Of a stretch of DNA of 64,000 bases, positions 21,292 to 32,011 are shown in pieces. The position numbers were made by a program, and so were the translations under genes. Positions within the stretch are counted from its first letter, which is position 1, and every line of letters begins with the position of its first letter. The notes beneath the pieces are model-generated. The model made no database searches, had not been told where the DNA came from, and saw only the letters and a list, made by a program, of their open reading frames with translations. Origin of the DNA: Doryteuthis pealeii (taxonomy: Eukaryota; Mollusca; Cephalopoda; Myopsida; Loliginidae); assembly GCA_023376005.1 (NCBI GenBank), contig CM042157.1:19833261-19897260 (forward strand). Reading direction: 5' to 3'.

Positions 21292-21586
21292 TTAATATAA
21301 TATTTAATCTATTTAAAGTTTAAAAGAAAAAGAGAAGTTCTAAATTCAGAATAAAATAACGCCCTGTGGTGCTAGGGTGATATAGCCAGCCTGCCACTAG
21401 TCTTCAGCTGGCATTCATCTTTAGCCAATGGCATTAACGGTTACCGGCATGTGATGGGAGATACCCCGGCAAACGGAGATGGTACGCGTGAAATGCCTAT
21501 AAGCAAGATTGAGAAAACAGCGTCATCTTTCTTTTGCTGTATCAAACGTGTTCAAACTCCAACGGTGTTTTCTTCAACTACATATT

Positions 21587-21628
<42 letters not shown>
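21292..21628. repeat. Unassigned sequence ending in a (TA)n array
   Basis: About 290 bp of unassigned sequence with a 60-codon frame (21451), then (TA)n from about 21590. The Hel-B insertion splits this TA array. Confidence 0.6.
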
Positions 21629-21631
<3 letters not shown>

Positions 21632-22777
21632 AATATATAAACAGAGATTTTGGTATGTACGTGTCGACGTATAACTCAAAACGGGAGGTCACTGAGATTT
21701 AAAATCTTGCATACACATTGATATCGTTCTAACTAAGAAAATTCCAAATTTGGTTATTGATTTTTACTGATTAAGGGATTTAATCGATTAATCAAACAAA
21801 AATCAAACGATTTTTCGAAAGCCATAGCATAGCTGCTGCTGCTGCTAATGCTTGGTCTATCAGCGGATGCTCGCCTGACTGTTTATCAGCAGAAAGAAAG
21901 AAAGAAAGAAACAACGAAAATGTTAGCGACTCGCCTGGCTGTTTTAGCAGTAGAAAGAAAGAAAGGAAGAAACAAACAAACAATGAAAATGTTAGCGACA
22001 AACTAAATTTTAACGTAAATAAATTCGTTTTTTTATAATCTTTCTAAATATTTATTTATATTTATCGTATGTTTTTGAAACTAACTTTTATTGTACAATG
22101 TACACTCACTTAATTTAAATTGTTGTCATGCACAAAAATTGTAGAAAAATGAAAATTGTTTCAAAACACAAGTTTACGGTTACATTTTTTTAAAATAAGA
22201 TTTTAAATGTCAATAAAAATCAGTCACCAGTATAGGGTTGTATAAATGTAAATAAAAAAAATGATAAAACGAGTTGTTTTGTAATTAATACTAATGGTTT
22301 AAAAAAAAAGTCTTAATAGTTTAGAGAACTAATGAAAACGTTTTAAAATGTAAAAAAATAGATATTGCATTCTCTTTATCGTTAAGAACTATTTGAATTG
22401 TCATGTAGAAAAAATTCAAAGAAATAAATTACAATCTATTTCTAACTTATCAAGCAATTTAAAACTGAATTTAAAATTGTCCCCAAATACTATTTATATT
22501 TTCAAACTGGAGTTTCAGTGAAACTTTTCGTGAAAAGAAGAGAAAATAATCTTGCTCAATTTATAATTTGTACGAGTCTTTATCAATTGAATTATTTTTT
22601 TATAGCGAGTTAGAAAAAAATTATTTTGCTTCGGACAGCAAAAGTATGTTTTAACGAAAAATCAAATCTTATTCATATCGCAATCTTTTTATTCCTGTCT
22701 TTAAAATATTAATTTAGATAGAAAAGAAATGAATAATCTGTCTTACAAATATTTATTTGGTAAGAAAGAGCGAAGTT

Positions 22778-22819
22778 AAAAAACAATAATAAGCGCTAAT
22801 AAGCGCTTATTATTGTTTA
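22778..22819. repeat. Perfect short hairpin inside Hel-B
   Basis: 'aaacaataataagcgct', AATA, then the exact complement. An 18-base stem with a 4-base loop. Confidence 0.9.
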
Positions 22820-23167
22820 ATACATTTTATTTCGTTTTTTAATAATAAATAAATAAATATATATAAAAAAATTAAAAACAAAAGAATTTTAGAAAGAAAA
22901 GTTTTACAAAAATAGGAAGTTAAATTATAACTACTTATTTCGTAACTAAGTAAACATAGTTGTATTCGTATTGTAATAAAAATAAACAAAAATTATAATA
23001 AAAATACGATGTAGTTAACATTTCGTATATAAACAAAACAGTGTATGATATGTTCTTACTTAAACATAAAATAAAAATGATTTTAATGTACGTAACTTGA
23101 ATGAGAAATGTGTTCTTTAATTTATCATAATTCTAATGATAAATAAATAGGCAGATTTTTTAAAAAT

Positions 23168-24000
23168 TAAGGGCGGACCTGAACTTTTGGAACACCCCTC
23201 TAAAATTTTGTTTTAATTTTTTTTTCTTCTTTCAATGGATTATTATCGATTGCACACCAATCTATCAGACTAAAAAAAATTCAAAAAAGTTATTTTTTTT
23301 CGAGTTTTCAGGGGTGCTCAGTTTCCCGTATAAGTTTATCGTAAATTGAACCCCCTTATCGGAACCGCTAAAAAGAAAATTTTATTTAAATATTTATTTT
23401 TCCTTCAATGGATTATTATCGATTACACACCAATCAATCAGATTTTTTAAAAATTCTTGAAAGTTCTTTATTTTTTTGAGTTTTCAGGGGTGCTCATTTC
23501 CCCGTATAAGTTTATAATCGAAACCCCATATCGGAACTGCTCGAAAGGAAACTGGCACAAATGTGTCAAAGTTAGGGTGGCCCAGAAAAAACAGAACCCA
23601 AATTATTTATTTATTTTCCCATTAAACTTACCTTAAACACCAACCCAACACCAACCCCTAACCCTAACCCTAACCCCAAATCCTAACCCCCTACTTGAAT
23701 TTAACAGTTTTATTACAAAATTTGTGGGTTCTGTTTTTTCTGTGTCACCTTAATTTTGATACCTTAGTGCAAATTCAGCCCAACTGTTAAGATAGAGCGG
23801 TTTCGATATGGGGGTTCGATTTACTATAAACTTATACGGGGAAATGAGCACCCCTGAAACTCGAAAAATAAATAACTTTTTAGTTTTTTTTTTTAAAAAT
23901 CGGATAGATTGGTTTGCAATCGATAATAATCCGTTGAAAAAAAATAATTAAAAACGAAAATTTTAGAGGGCGTGGGGTTCCAAAAGTTCAGGTCCGCCAA
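23168..24000. mobile_element. Long-arm inverted-repeat element nested in Hel-B, telomere-like core
   Basis: Left end 'ggcggacctgaacttttgg' (about 23172) and right end 'ccaaaagttcaggtccgcc' (about 23980-23998) are inverted. Pairing continues inward for some 200 bp ('ggggtgctca', 'cccgtataagtttat') and again at 'cagaaaaaacagaaccca' against 'tgggttctgttttttctg'. The centre (23655-23692) holds several CCCTAA units. The arms contain internal direct repeats (e.g. 'caatggattattatcgatt' twice). No transposase. Confidence 0.8.
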
Positions 24001-24079
24001 ATTAAGTCACCACTTTTTTCTCTTTTTTTTTTTTTTTTTAGTCCGGTCATGGACCGGGTACTTTAGCTAGTATATATAT

Positions 24080-24625
24080 ATAGAGAAAGTAAATGAATCC
24101 GACGGTATAAGTATAGATAAAAGGATATGAACAAACAATATGCTGTGAAAATATGTTATATCATATTCATAGCTAATATTGAACAATATTTCGATTTATA
24201 AAAATCATCTTCAGAGCTTGTTTTTTACTCCGGACTCATCGAGAGAGGAGCTGAAAATAAGTTGAATTCAAAACGAAATCATTGATGTTCCAAAAAGTCA
24301 TGAAAAAAAGAATTTGTCTATTGTTGAATTTGAAATATGACTTCTTTTTTTTTTTTCAAAAACTGTTACACTAAGATATACATTATTGTCGCTGACCGAG
24401 AAACGCGTGGCGGATGTGCTTATTAAGAAACGACTGCATGACTTTTTGGAACATCAATGTTTTCGTTTTGAATTCAAATTATTTTCAGCTCCTCTCTCGA
24501 CGAGTCCGGAGTAAAAACAAGCTATGAAGATGATTTTTATAAATCGAAATATTGTTCAATATTAGCTATGAATATGTATAAAATATTTTCATTTTAACAG
24601 CATATTGTGTGTTTTCATATCCTTA

Positions 24626-24640
<15 letters not shown>
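24080..24640. repeat. ~550 bp palindromic element beside a TA array
   Basis: Starts with the 'aatgaatccgacggtat' module. Arms of about 200 bp ('ataaaaggatatgaacaaac' left; 'gtgttttcatatccttatct' right) enclose a spacer of about 120 bp. The motif CTGAAGA, T, GATTT...AAATC, GAAA occurs inverted in both arms (about 24190-24215 minus; one change in the right arm near 24523). A TA array follows at 24628-24674. Copy B: 45324-45890. Confidence 0.85.
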
Positions 24641-24676
<36 letters not shown>

Positions 24677-24784
24677 CTAAGCTGACTACTTAAACTTTTC
24701 TCTTTGGAAGAAGGAACTCTTCAATGAAAATAAAAGAGAAGTTATTTTGACAACACCCATTTCCTTTCCTTTTTGTCCATATCG

Positions 24785-24850
24785 TTCATCGGTTGTGAAC
24801 CTTCTGGTGGCTACTTAGTCCAATTCTAGACTTGCAGATGCGGTAACCCA
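24785..24850 (-). pseudogene. LINE C-terminal zinc-knuckle remnant
   Basis: Minus strand reads GYRICKSRIGLSSHQKVH, matching the C-terminal CNxxC...SRIGLxSHxRxC/H end of LINEs like the one at 13775-14260. About 20 residues recognisable. The same pattern is in copy B at about 46325-46390. Confidence 0.6.
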
Positions 24851-25021
24851 CAGTGCAATGGAAAATTCCATCTGCATTCTGTGGTGCATGACGGTGAAGA
24901 CGTCACCGTGCTGCAGTCCTAATGATCTCAATATTAAGCTGCTCAGCTCTTGTACGACACTCGTGTGGCCAAATCTCTATGTTGGAGACCAGATCAACCA
25001 GGTTTGAAGGTGTAATAAATA

Positions 25022-25414
25022 TCTATTAATAATCGAGATTCGCTTCCGGTTTTTGTCTGTAACAAAAATTAAGTCACTGCTTACGCCACATTACCCAAAA
25101 TCGTCATAACATAGAATAAATACACTCAAAATTTGAACATGCAACATTAGACAGTCCTCATTGTTTTTTAAAACAAGTTTTAATAAATACATGACTGGTA
25201 TTATATATCTATATATAGTTTGTTTTATTTTAATACATATTTAAAGTTTACATTTCAAATTGTTTTATTTTTTAATCCTTTAATGAATTTGATGAATTTA
25301 CTTACTTAGGGTACAAACTCGCTGACATTGATTTTTTACTCCCATCCCTCAGGCAATATGTTTTTAAAAAATCTATTTTTACATCCGCCGGGGGCATTTT
25401 TTATTTTGTACTAG
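25022..25414 (+). mobile_element. Hel-C Helitron, short non-autonomous copy
   Basis: 393 bp. TCTATTAATAAT... after host A; the copy B version reads TCTATTAATAATGGAGATTC. Both continue 'gtttttgtctgtaac', echoing the Hel-A 5' end. The 3' end has a GC-rich 'ccgccgggggc', then TTTTGTA, CTAG before host T. The terminal hairpin is weak. Copy B: 46553-46945. Confidence 0.65.
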
Positions 25415-25479
25415 TTTTAATAATAGAGAGACGGTCTAGAAAAAAGAAGACAATTTTGTTTCAAGTTTTTTTCATCGCT

Positions 25480-25690
25480 TGAACCAGTCAGCCGTTAGTA
25501 TTTGAAGTTCCTTCAGGCTACGTGTTAAACTGTCATTATATCTAAGTTTCTGTATATTAGACCTAGCTTTGAAAACCGGATCTGTTTAGTCCGGCGATGA
25601 TTTTCAAGTCTTGCAACATGGCCGACCCATCTTAGATTTCTCCGTATTTGTTGGCCATGCACGCTTTCGTGGCTCATCCACTTGAATATC
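25480..25690 (-). pseudogene. LINE reverse-transcriptase C-terminal remnant
   Basis: Minus strand reads WMSHESVHGQQIRRNLRWVG, then HVARLENHRRTKQIRFSKLG, close to the 'LRWxGHVxRM...RxPKxLLYGEL' block of LINEs, then stops. Same in copy B (47010-47220). Together with 24785-24850 this may be one LINE 3' end split by the Hel-C insertion. Confidence 0.75.
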
Positions 25691-25839
25691 TCCTAATGTG
25701 TCACGTGTTGCCACCACGTGATGTTTATTAGCGCGGAAAGATGTGACGTGATGAAATGACTATGAGATGCGAATTAGTATCTTACACTTTTACTCTGAAT
25801 AGAAAGAAACAATTATATCATCATGGAGCTCTTAAGGAA

Positions 25840-26515
25840 CAGAAGAAAGAAAGGGTGAAAGAAAGAAAGGGTGAAAGAGAGAAAGGGTGAAAGAAAGAAA
25901 GAAAGAAAGGGTGAAAGAGAGAAAGGGTGAAAGAGCGAAAGGGTGAAAGAGAGAAAGGGTGAAAGAAAGGGTGAAAGAGAGAAAGGGTGAAAGGGTGAAA
26001 GGGTGAAGAGAGAAAGGGTGAAAGAGAAAGGGTGAAAAGGGTGAAAGAGAGAAAGGGTGAGAAAGAGAGAAAGGGTGAAAGGGAGAAAGGGTGAAAGAGA
26101 GAAAGGGTGAAGAGAGAAAGGGTGAAAGAGAGAAAGGGTGAAGAAAGAAAGAAAGAAGGGTGAAAGAGAGAAAGGGTGAAAGAGCGAAAGGTGAAAGAGA
26201 GAAAGGGTGAAAGAGAGAAAGAAAGAAAGGGTGAAAGAGAGAAGGGTGAAAGAGCGAAAGGGTGAAAGAGAGAAAGGTGAAAGAGAGAGAAAGGGTGAAA
26301 GAAAGAAAAAGGGTGAAAGAAGAGAAAGGGTGAAAGAGAGAAAGGGTGAAAGAGAAAGGGTGGAAGAAAAAAAGAAAGAAAGGGTGAAAGAGAGAAAGGG
26401 TGAAAGAGAGAAAGGGTGAAAGAGAGAAAGGGTGAAAGAAAGGGTGAAAGAGAGAAAGGGTGAAAGAGCGAAAGGGTGAAAGAGAGAAAGGGTGAAAGAA
26501 AGAAGTAAGATTAAA
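25840..26515. repeat. GAAAGGGTGAAAGAGA minisatellite
   Basis: About 680 bp of GAAAGGGT and GAAAGAGA blocks in a loosely 16 bp period; the + strand is almost pure purine apart from the T of GGGTG. The copy B array (47355-48350) is about 300 bp longer. It abuts the tail side of the SINE-1 at 26576. Confidence 0.95.
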
Positions 26516-26575
26516 GGAGGAAAAATGCATTTTTAAAAAAAGTAGAAAAAAAAGGGTAAAGAAAATAAGCAAATG

Positions 26576-26929
26576 GTTTGTTTTGTTTTACGGCATATCA
26601 ACCTCAGTGGGTCATTTAATGCCGATATAGTTTTGAAATAAATCAATTCTTAATTGATAATACACAATTAAAAAAAAATACATTTTTCTATTTAACCCAT
26701 AGATGGGACCCTAACAGGTACTACCACTCCGGGTCAGAGTGGACCAGGGAGCAATGGTGATGAAGGGGTGCTCCACATTCCCCAAACCTCCAAAACTGGA
26801 ACCTCACCATCAGATAGAGTTTAACATCATTCCCAGGACATGTAGACCCGCGACCACCGCCTTCTAGTACCCATATGATAAAAAGGTGTTGGGGCTTGCC
26901 ATAAGGGCAATAGGGTTGTGAAAATCAAT
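26576..26929 (-). mobile_element. SINE-1, 5'-truncated, with target duplication
   Basis: Bounded by TAAGCAAATG at 26566-26575 and 26930-26939. The minus strand covers the 3' 354 bp of SINE-1; the 'ccgccctgtcgg' half is missing. Same insertion in copy B (48419-48780). Confidence 0.9.
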
Positions 26930-26939
26930 TAAGCAAATG

Positions 26940-27235
26940 AAGGAAGGGACTGAAAGTGCATGATTTTTTTAAAGAAAGAAAGAAGAAAGAAAAGAAGAAA
27001 GAAAAGGATTCCGGAACAATGAATGAAAAAAACAAAAAAACAAAAAAAAGAACAAAACTTTCAAATTCTTTTGTCACGTGTTGCTCCTTAGATTTACAAC
27101 CTTTTTTTAAATTCATTGAAACAACTTCTTTAGTTTCCTTTCTTTCACCTTAGGGTCAGATTTAAACCCACTGGAGTGACAGTGTATAATCGATTTCTAT
27201 TTTCTTTCTCAGATTAGGTAATTTACAGTGGTGTG
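26940..27235. other. A-rich sequence, nothing recognised
   Basis: GAAA-rich to about 27060, then unassigned. Conserved in copy B. Confidence 0.5.
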
Positions 27236-27243
27236 CAGAAATC

Positions 27244-27275
<32 letters not shown>

Positions 27276-27306
27276 ATATATTAGATTTGATAGAGGAATT
27301 ATATAT

Positions 27307-27478
27307 AATTGATAATTGAATCATATTACCACGACCAGACAACTCGGCAAACACCAGATTGTGGTATGCACTTCTGATGAGACCAAAGGAGGTCAAAACA
27401 GCTGTCCAGTGCTCCGGATGTCGCAAATGGTGTTTGCCGAGTTGTCTGGTCGTGGTAATAAGATTCAATTATCAATTA
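27307..27478. repeat. TA-flanked palindrome with decayed hammerhead-like apex (copy A)
   Basis: Arms 27307-27357 and 27428-27478 are inverted ('accagacaactcggcaaaca' left). The apex has CTGATGA (27374-27380), GACC...GGTC (27381-27394), then AAAA where the core needs GAAA, so the conserved G is lost in this copy. TA arrays lie on both sides (27244-27283, 27477-27531). Confidence 0.75.
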
Positions 27479-27482
27479 TATA

Positions 27483-27529
<47 letters not shown>

Positions 27530-27531
27530 TA

Positions 27532-27699
27532 TGGACTCTCTCGTTGATTTTTCGACGCATGAGGGTTCATACATACAATGAACACCCACACAGTGATTCG
27601 TTTATAGTGGTGAGGGCTTGTGTTGGACCATCCACACTTTTTGGCACAGTCGATAGGAAAGAATTGGTGCATCAAGGGTTGCCCCAAACCCAATCAACG
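27532..27699. other. Unassigned sequence next to the palindrome
   Basis: Includes 'tttttcgacgcatgagggtt'. Conserved in copy B. Confidence 0.4.
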
Positions 27700-27900
27700 A
27701 CAGGAATTTTGAAATCAGAGTTATTCCTCTCCTAGACTGGTTACCTACCCAAGGCTTGCCCAGTCTGCCCTACTATTTAACCCATAGCTGGAGGGAATTT
27801 TGAATTCAGAGTTATCCCTCTCCTAGACTGGTTACCTACCCAAGGCTGAAGAGCCCAGTCTGCCCTACTATTTAACCCATAGCTGGAGGGAGAATATATG
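27700..27900 (-). mobile_element. Two tandem SINE-3 body fragments
   Basis: 'ttattcctctcctagactgg...ctactatttaacccatagct' occurs twice (27720-27792 and 27807-27889). Both are minus-orientation SINE-3 pieces without the tRNA-like head. Confidence 0.7.
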
Positions 27901-27921
27901 GATTCATACCTTTCCCAAGGG

Positions 27922-27925
<4 letters not shown>

Positions 27926-27956
<31 letters not shown>

Positions 27957-27970
27957 TATATATATACATA

Positions 27971-28001
<31 letters not shown>

Positions 28002-28010
28002 ATTATTGTT
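27926..28010. repeat. (TA)n then (ATT)n array
   Basis: TA to 27970, then ATT triplets to about 28010. Confidence 0.95.
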
Positions 28011-28272
28011 ATTTTGAAAACTGAGTTATTGGTTTTCATACCAGTAGAGTTTAAAAATAAAAAATAAAAAATTAAATAGCTTTGGTTAACACCATTGAGC
28101 ACTATAAAGGTCTGTGTGTTATGGAACAAACAAAACCTCCCCATATCTTTTAAAAACATCTCTATACAAAATAAGCACTTCTACTATTTTTGAGGCGTAT
28201 GATTAGAATTAATTGAAACAACCAATTTAGTTTCTTTTCCTTCACCATTCGGTCAGATTTAAACCCACTGAA

Positions 28273-28791
28273 TGTTGCATAGGGCTCTACTCCTACTCAG
28301 GCCACAACATCGCACATGCCATATACTGTTGCTGGGTCGTATGTGTTAGTAATGGAGTATAAGGATTCACACGTAGACATATGTAGTAGTAAGACTTTTA
28401 ACGTTTATTCATTTCACCTCGTGGTGGGTTGGGTGACGGCATGGATCATGGGCACTACCACTGATGGTGTGGTGGAAGGTGGTGGGCGAGCCTCACTGCT
28501 CGCTAGCAGCGCCCGACCGTATCGACGGTCAGACACCTTCTGCTTTCTTCGCCGTCCCCTCGGGTCTCTCACTGGGGTCTGTCTGATGACCTGCTTAAAT
28601 ACTGACGACCGCCCACACATTCTTTTGTTCCTTGACCGGAAGTCCTTTCTCTTTGTTCAAATTAGCGTTTGTCCAGATGAAGTCTTTTGTTGCTCTCAAA
28701 CGCCTACACGTTTTCTTTGTTTGCTACCACCAGGACAAAGTCCTTTGTTATCTTCGTCATCCCGCGCAAAACAAACAGTCAATCTGCAACA
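28273..28791 (+). mobile_element. Solo LTR, present only in copy A
   Basis: 519 bp with perfect terminal TGTTGC...GCAACA and a 4 bp target duplication TGAA (28269-28272, 28792-28795). Copy B has the single TGAA with no insert (50107-50110). GC content is higher than the surroundings. TG...CA ends and a 4-5 bp duplication fit an LTR retrotransposon, and the absence of internal sequence fits a solo LTR left by LTR-LTR recombination. Gypsy-like or BEL-like cannot be decided. Strand is arbitrary. The 220-codon frame crossing it is not gag or pol. Confidence 0.85.
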
Positions 28792-29076
28792 TGAAGTGGC
28801 AGGGTGTGATCGATTTCTATTTTACCTTAAAATTAGTTCATTTGCAAAAATGTGCAGTAATATAAATTTATTTTCAGGCTATATAATGAAATTTGTTTGG
28901 CCTTGGAAAATATTTCATCATCTGTGGTTGTATTACATTTTTATCATACCGAGACATACTGCTTCGATTGTCGATTAGTTGTCTAAGGCTATTGTCTGCG
29001 ATTGGCTTTACTCTAAGGAAGCGCAAGAAAATTGTAACGCTGCATGATCACATTCACGCTTACCGAGAGATCGCAG

Positions 29077-29077
<1 letters not shown>

Positions 29078-29138
<61 letters not shown>

Positions 29139-29140
29139 TT
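29078..29140. repeat. (ATA)n array
   Basis: About 21 trinucleotides. Much longer and more mixed in copy B (50388-50562). Confidence 0.95.
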
Positions 29141-29324
29141 ACCTTCTTTGTCTATTATACTGACCTGCATTAAAAAGTTGTTTTTTTCCAAAGATCAAAA
29201 GTTTATCAAGGGATGTATAATCACCATTTTATGCTGAATTCAAAAATACCATTCATTGTGTTTAGTCAGGTCTGTTTTTTACTTCGCAAGTTGTACATAA
29301 TAATAACACTTATTCAAGTTGCAC

Positions 29325-29373
<49 letters not shown>
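29325..29373. repeat. (ATA)n array at the LINE junction
   Basis: Ends exactly where LINE-derived coding sequence begins (29376). Confidence 0.95.
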
Positions 29374-29375
<2 letters not shown>

Positions 29376-29690
29376 TGGTGGAATCTCGTGGATTTTGCCG
29401 TCACGGCCGATCACCAAGTGAAAGTGAAGGAAAGCGAAAAAATAGACAAAAAAAAACTTGGACCTTGCCAGAGAGCTGAGAAAACTGTGAAACAAGAAAG
29501 TGAATGTTGTGCCAATTGTAATTGGTGCCCAGTTTCATGTCCCCAAGAGTCTGGTTTAACAGGAAATCAGAAGAAGAATGAAGACCATCCAAACAACAGC
29601 ATTGTTAAGGTTGGCTAAAATACTCAGCAGAGTCCTGCAGACCTGAGGAGACTTGCTGTCACTCAGCCTCCAGTGAACCACCGGTCAAGG
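29376..29690 (+). pseudogene. LINE polyprotein C-terminal region
   Basis: Reads WNLVDFAVTADHQVKVKE, SEKID, then after a frameshift in an A run DLARELRKL, stop, NKKVNVVPIVIGA, VPKSLV, and further IQTTALLRLAKILSRVLQT. This is the conserved end of an invertebrate LINE polyprotein (VDFAVPADH...KKLW...VVPIVIGALG...TTALL...RILR.VL). At least three in-frame stops and one frameshift, so dead. Copy B (50799-51115) starts a few bases later. Confidence 0.85.
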
Positions 29691-29732
29691 TGGGTGAGAT
29701 AAACTCTAATGGAGTGAAATAATAATAATAAT

Positions 29733-30375
29733 CTTATTATAATGGAGATTGTGGGTTTGTCTGTCTGTAACCGGAACTATATCACTACTCAAGTCACAAT
29801 TCCCTTTGTTATTTACATCACATTCTCCATGATGTTATTTTTATTTAAACCTCAATTATTAATAAAATTGTTTTACACCATTAAGACTGTTGACCATATC
29901 TACATACTAATAACATGCAATTGTATTTATATATACAACAAAATAGCGGATTACAGTGTGAATGGGAATGCTAATTTGCATATTGATCTTAAAAATTTGA
30001 TTTTAATAAATATATGCTTAGTATTATTGATTTCTAATTGTTTGGTTTTATCTTATTGAATATGAGCAAAAATCTCAGGGATAAATCTTAAAAGAAATCC
30101 ATTAACAAGAAGAAATAACTGTAATTTTATTCTTTACTTCCTATTTTAACTAAATAATTAAATTAGGAAAATGTACCAATGAAAGACGGGAGTAATGGAA
30201 AATGATGGAAGAGTTAGTTTCAAAGTTGTTCTATTTTTCAATCATACCCCCCCACCTGATCCAAATCTTTTTATCTGTATTCTTATTCAGTTTCATTAGA
30301 CTTTCTAATTTAATATGATATTTTATTATATTAAAACTTAAATACTTGCACCCGGAGGGTGCATATATTTGCTAG
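29733..30375 (+). mobile_element. Hel-A Helitron, complete non-autonomous copy
   Basis: 643 bp, TCTTATTATAATGGAG to CTAG, A and T flanks, perfect GCACCC GGA GGGTGC hairpin. A 105-codon open frame starts at 29742 (MEIVGLSVCNRNYITT...). The copy B version (51168-52330) is split by a TIR element. Confidence 0.9.
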
Positions 30376-30869
30376 TAATAATAATAGCGGAATTATTCGT
30401 TTTGTTTCAATAAAATTGCAGAAGAGTTCATATAGTTGATGATTTGCATTTGAGGAAAAAAGAACAAGTGTATTTAATGGGTGATATCTCCGTGGCGAAA
30501 GGGGTCCCCGGGGTATTATTTATTTTGTGACTGCTCTGTATCCCATCGGACGTCTCCATTGAATAAAGTTTTCTTTGTTCCTACATTGAATCAAGTTTCC
30601 TTATTAATTGCATTCTTGTCGTAAGTATTTGAACGTCCTTTTGGGTTTCTCCACATTAGTTGGTCATGTACGATTCAATGCCTCTTCATTTGTTCTCATC
30701 TGCCAAAGTTATGGGTAACTATTAAGGTATTATGGATTCTTTAGCCTTGGTTAGGCAACCAGTCACCCTTTTCGGGTTTTGTTGAAGAGAGAACAGTTCT
30801 AATACCCTACAAGTATAATCCCCGGAAGCGACGTATATAAATTGGAACCGCAATACATCCTCAGAGCAA
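30376..30869. other. No recognised gene
   Basis: Conserved with copy B 52331-52825. Includes SINE-3-like 'ctttagccttggttaggcaa' near 30740. Confidence 0.5.
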
Positions 30870-31015
30870 TTTGGTTGGTTGGATTTTACGGCGTGTCAAC
30901 CCCTGTTGTGTTATTTTATCCCGAACACGTTTTTTGTTTATTCATTCTTGATGAGTATTCAATTTTTTAGGCCAATTTTTTAAACACTACTTTAAACTCA
31001 TTTTTTTTATTTCGC
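30870..31015 (-). mobile_element. SINE-1/LINE tail fragment
   Basis: 'ggttggttggattttacggcgtgtcaacc' and 'tcttgatgagtattcaattt' match the degraded tail at 872-1070. A polypyrimidine minisatellite follows at once. Confidence 0.6.
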
Positions 31016-31019
31016 CTTA

Positions 31020-31354
31020 TTCTATGCATTCACCCTTTCTTTCTTTTACTTTATGTATTCTTTCTACTTTTCTTTCTTTCTTTCACCTTATTCTATGCTC
31101 TCACTCTTTCTTTCGCCTTATTCTATGCTCTCACTCTTTCTTTCTTTCTTTCTTTTACTTTATATATTCTTTCTACTTTTCTATCTTACATTCTTTCTTT
31201 CTTTCGCCTTATTTTATATATTCTTTCTGCTTTTCTATCTTTCTTTCTTTCTTTCGCCTTATTTTATACACTCACTCTTTCTTTCTTTCTTTCTTTTACT
31301 TTATATATTCCTTCTATTTTACAGTTTTTTTTATCTCAATTTCTCCTCAGGTTT

Positions 31355-31386
<32 letters not shown>

Positions 31387-31935
31387 TCAGCTCATATGTT
31401 TCTTTCTCTCTTTACGTTCAACTCTTTCTTTTTTCCTTTGGACTTTCTTCCTTTTTTATATTTTTATTCCTCATTTCTTTAAGCTCATGTCTTTCTTTCT
31501 CTTTTTACTTTCGACTTTCTTTCTTTCTTTCATTTGGACTTTCTTTCGTTTTCTTTTTTCCCTCATTTTCCTTTCTTTTCTTTTCTATTTCTTTATATAT
31601 CCCTTTTCTTTCTTTCTTTCTTTCTTTTTTTTCTTTATGTCTTTCTATTCATCTATTTCTTTCTTTCTTTTTCTTTATTTCTATTCATCTATTCTTTCTT
31701 TCTTTTTTCTTTATGTCTTTCTATTCATCTATTTCTTTCTTTCTTTTTCTTTATTTCTTTCTATTCATATATTTCTTTCTTCTTTCCTTTTTCTTTATGT
31801 CTTTCTATTCCCATCTTTCTTTCTTTTTTTCTTTCTTTATATCTTTTTATTCATATATTTCTTTCTTTCTTTCTTTATTTTTCTTTATGTCTTTCTATTC
31901 ACATCTTTCTTTCTTTCTTTCTTTTTCCTATAGAC
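31020..31935. repeat. TTTC-based minisatellite with ~100 bp higher-order units
   Basis: Polypyrimidine-rich units of the form 'tcgccttattctatgctctc' + (TTTC)n + 'ttttactttatatattcttt' + 'ctacttttctatcttacatt', later giving way to 'ttatgtctttctattcatct' units. The copy B array (52976-54385) is about 500 bp longer. Long F/S/L frames are artefacts. Confidence 0.93.
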
Positions 31936-32011
31936 TTTCTTTTTTCCTCCTTTATTTCTCAAATTTCTTAACGATATGTTTATTTATAATTCATTTTGAT
32001 TAAGTTGCAAA

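Larger units (their letters stand above)
21629..24070 (+). mobile_element. Hel-B Helitron, 2.44 kb, present only in copy A
   Basis: Starts TCTAATATATAAACAG directly in a TA array (host A before). Ends with a perfect hairpin CCGGTC ATG GACCGG, then GTACTTTAG, CTAG, and host TATATA after. Copy B has an uninterrupted TA array at the same place (45261-45320). The inner 5' 'tgtacgtgtcgac' and the 3' hairpin are shared with 36721-37328. I see no Rep/helicase frame, so it is non-autonomous. It carries a nested inverted-repeat element (23168-24000) and a perfect small palindrome near 22780-22820. Confidence 0.87.

Noticed and set aside
28316..28978. 220-codon open frame MPYTVAGSYVLVME...
   Set aside because: It lies mostly inside the solo LTR, runs across its end into flanking DNA, shows no domain, and is absent from copy B.
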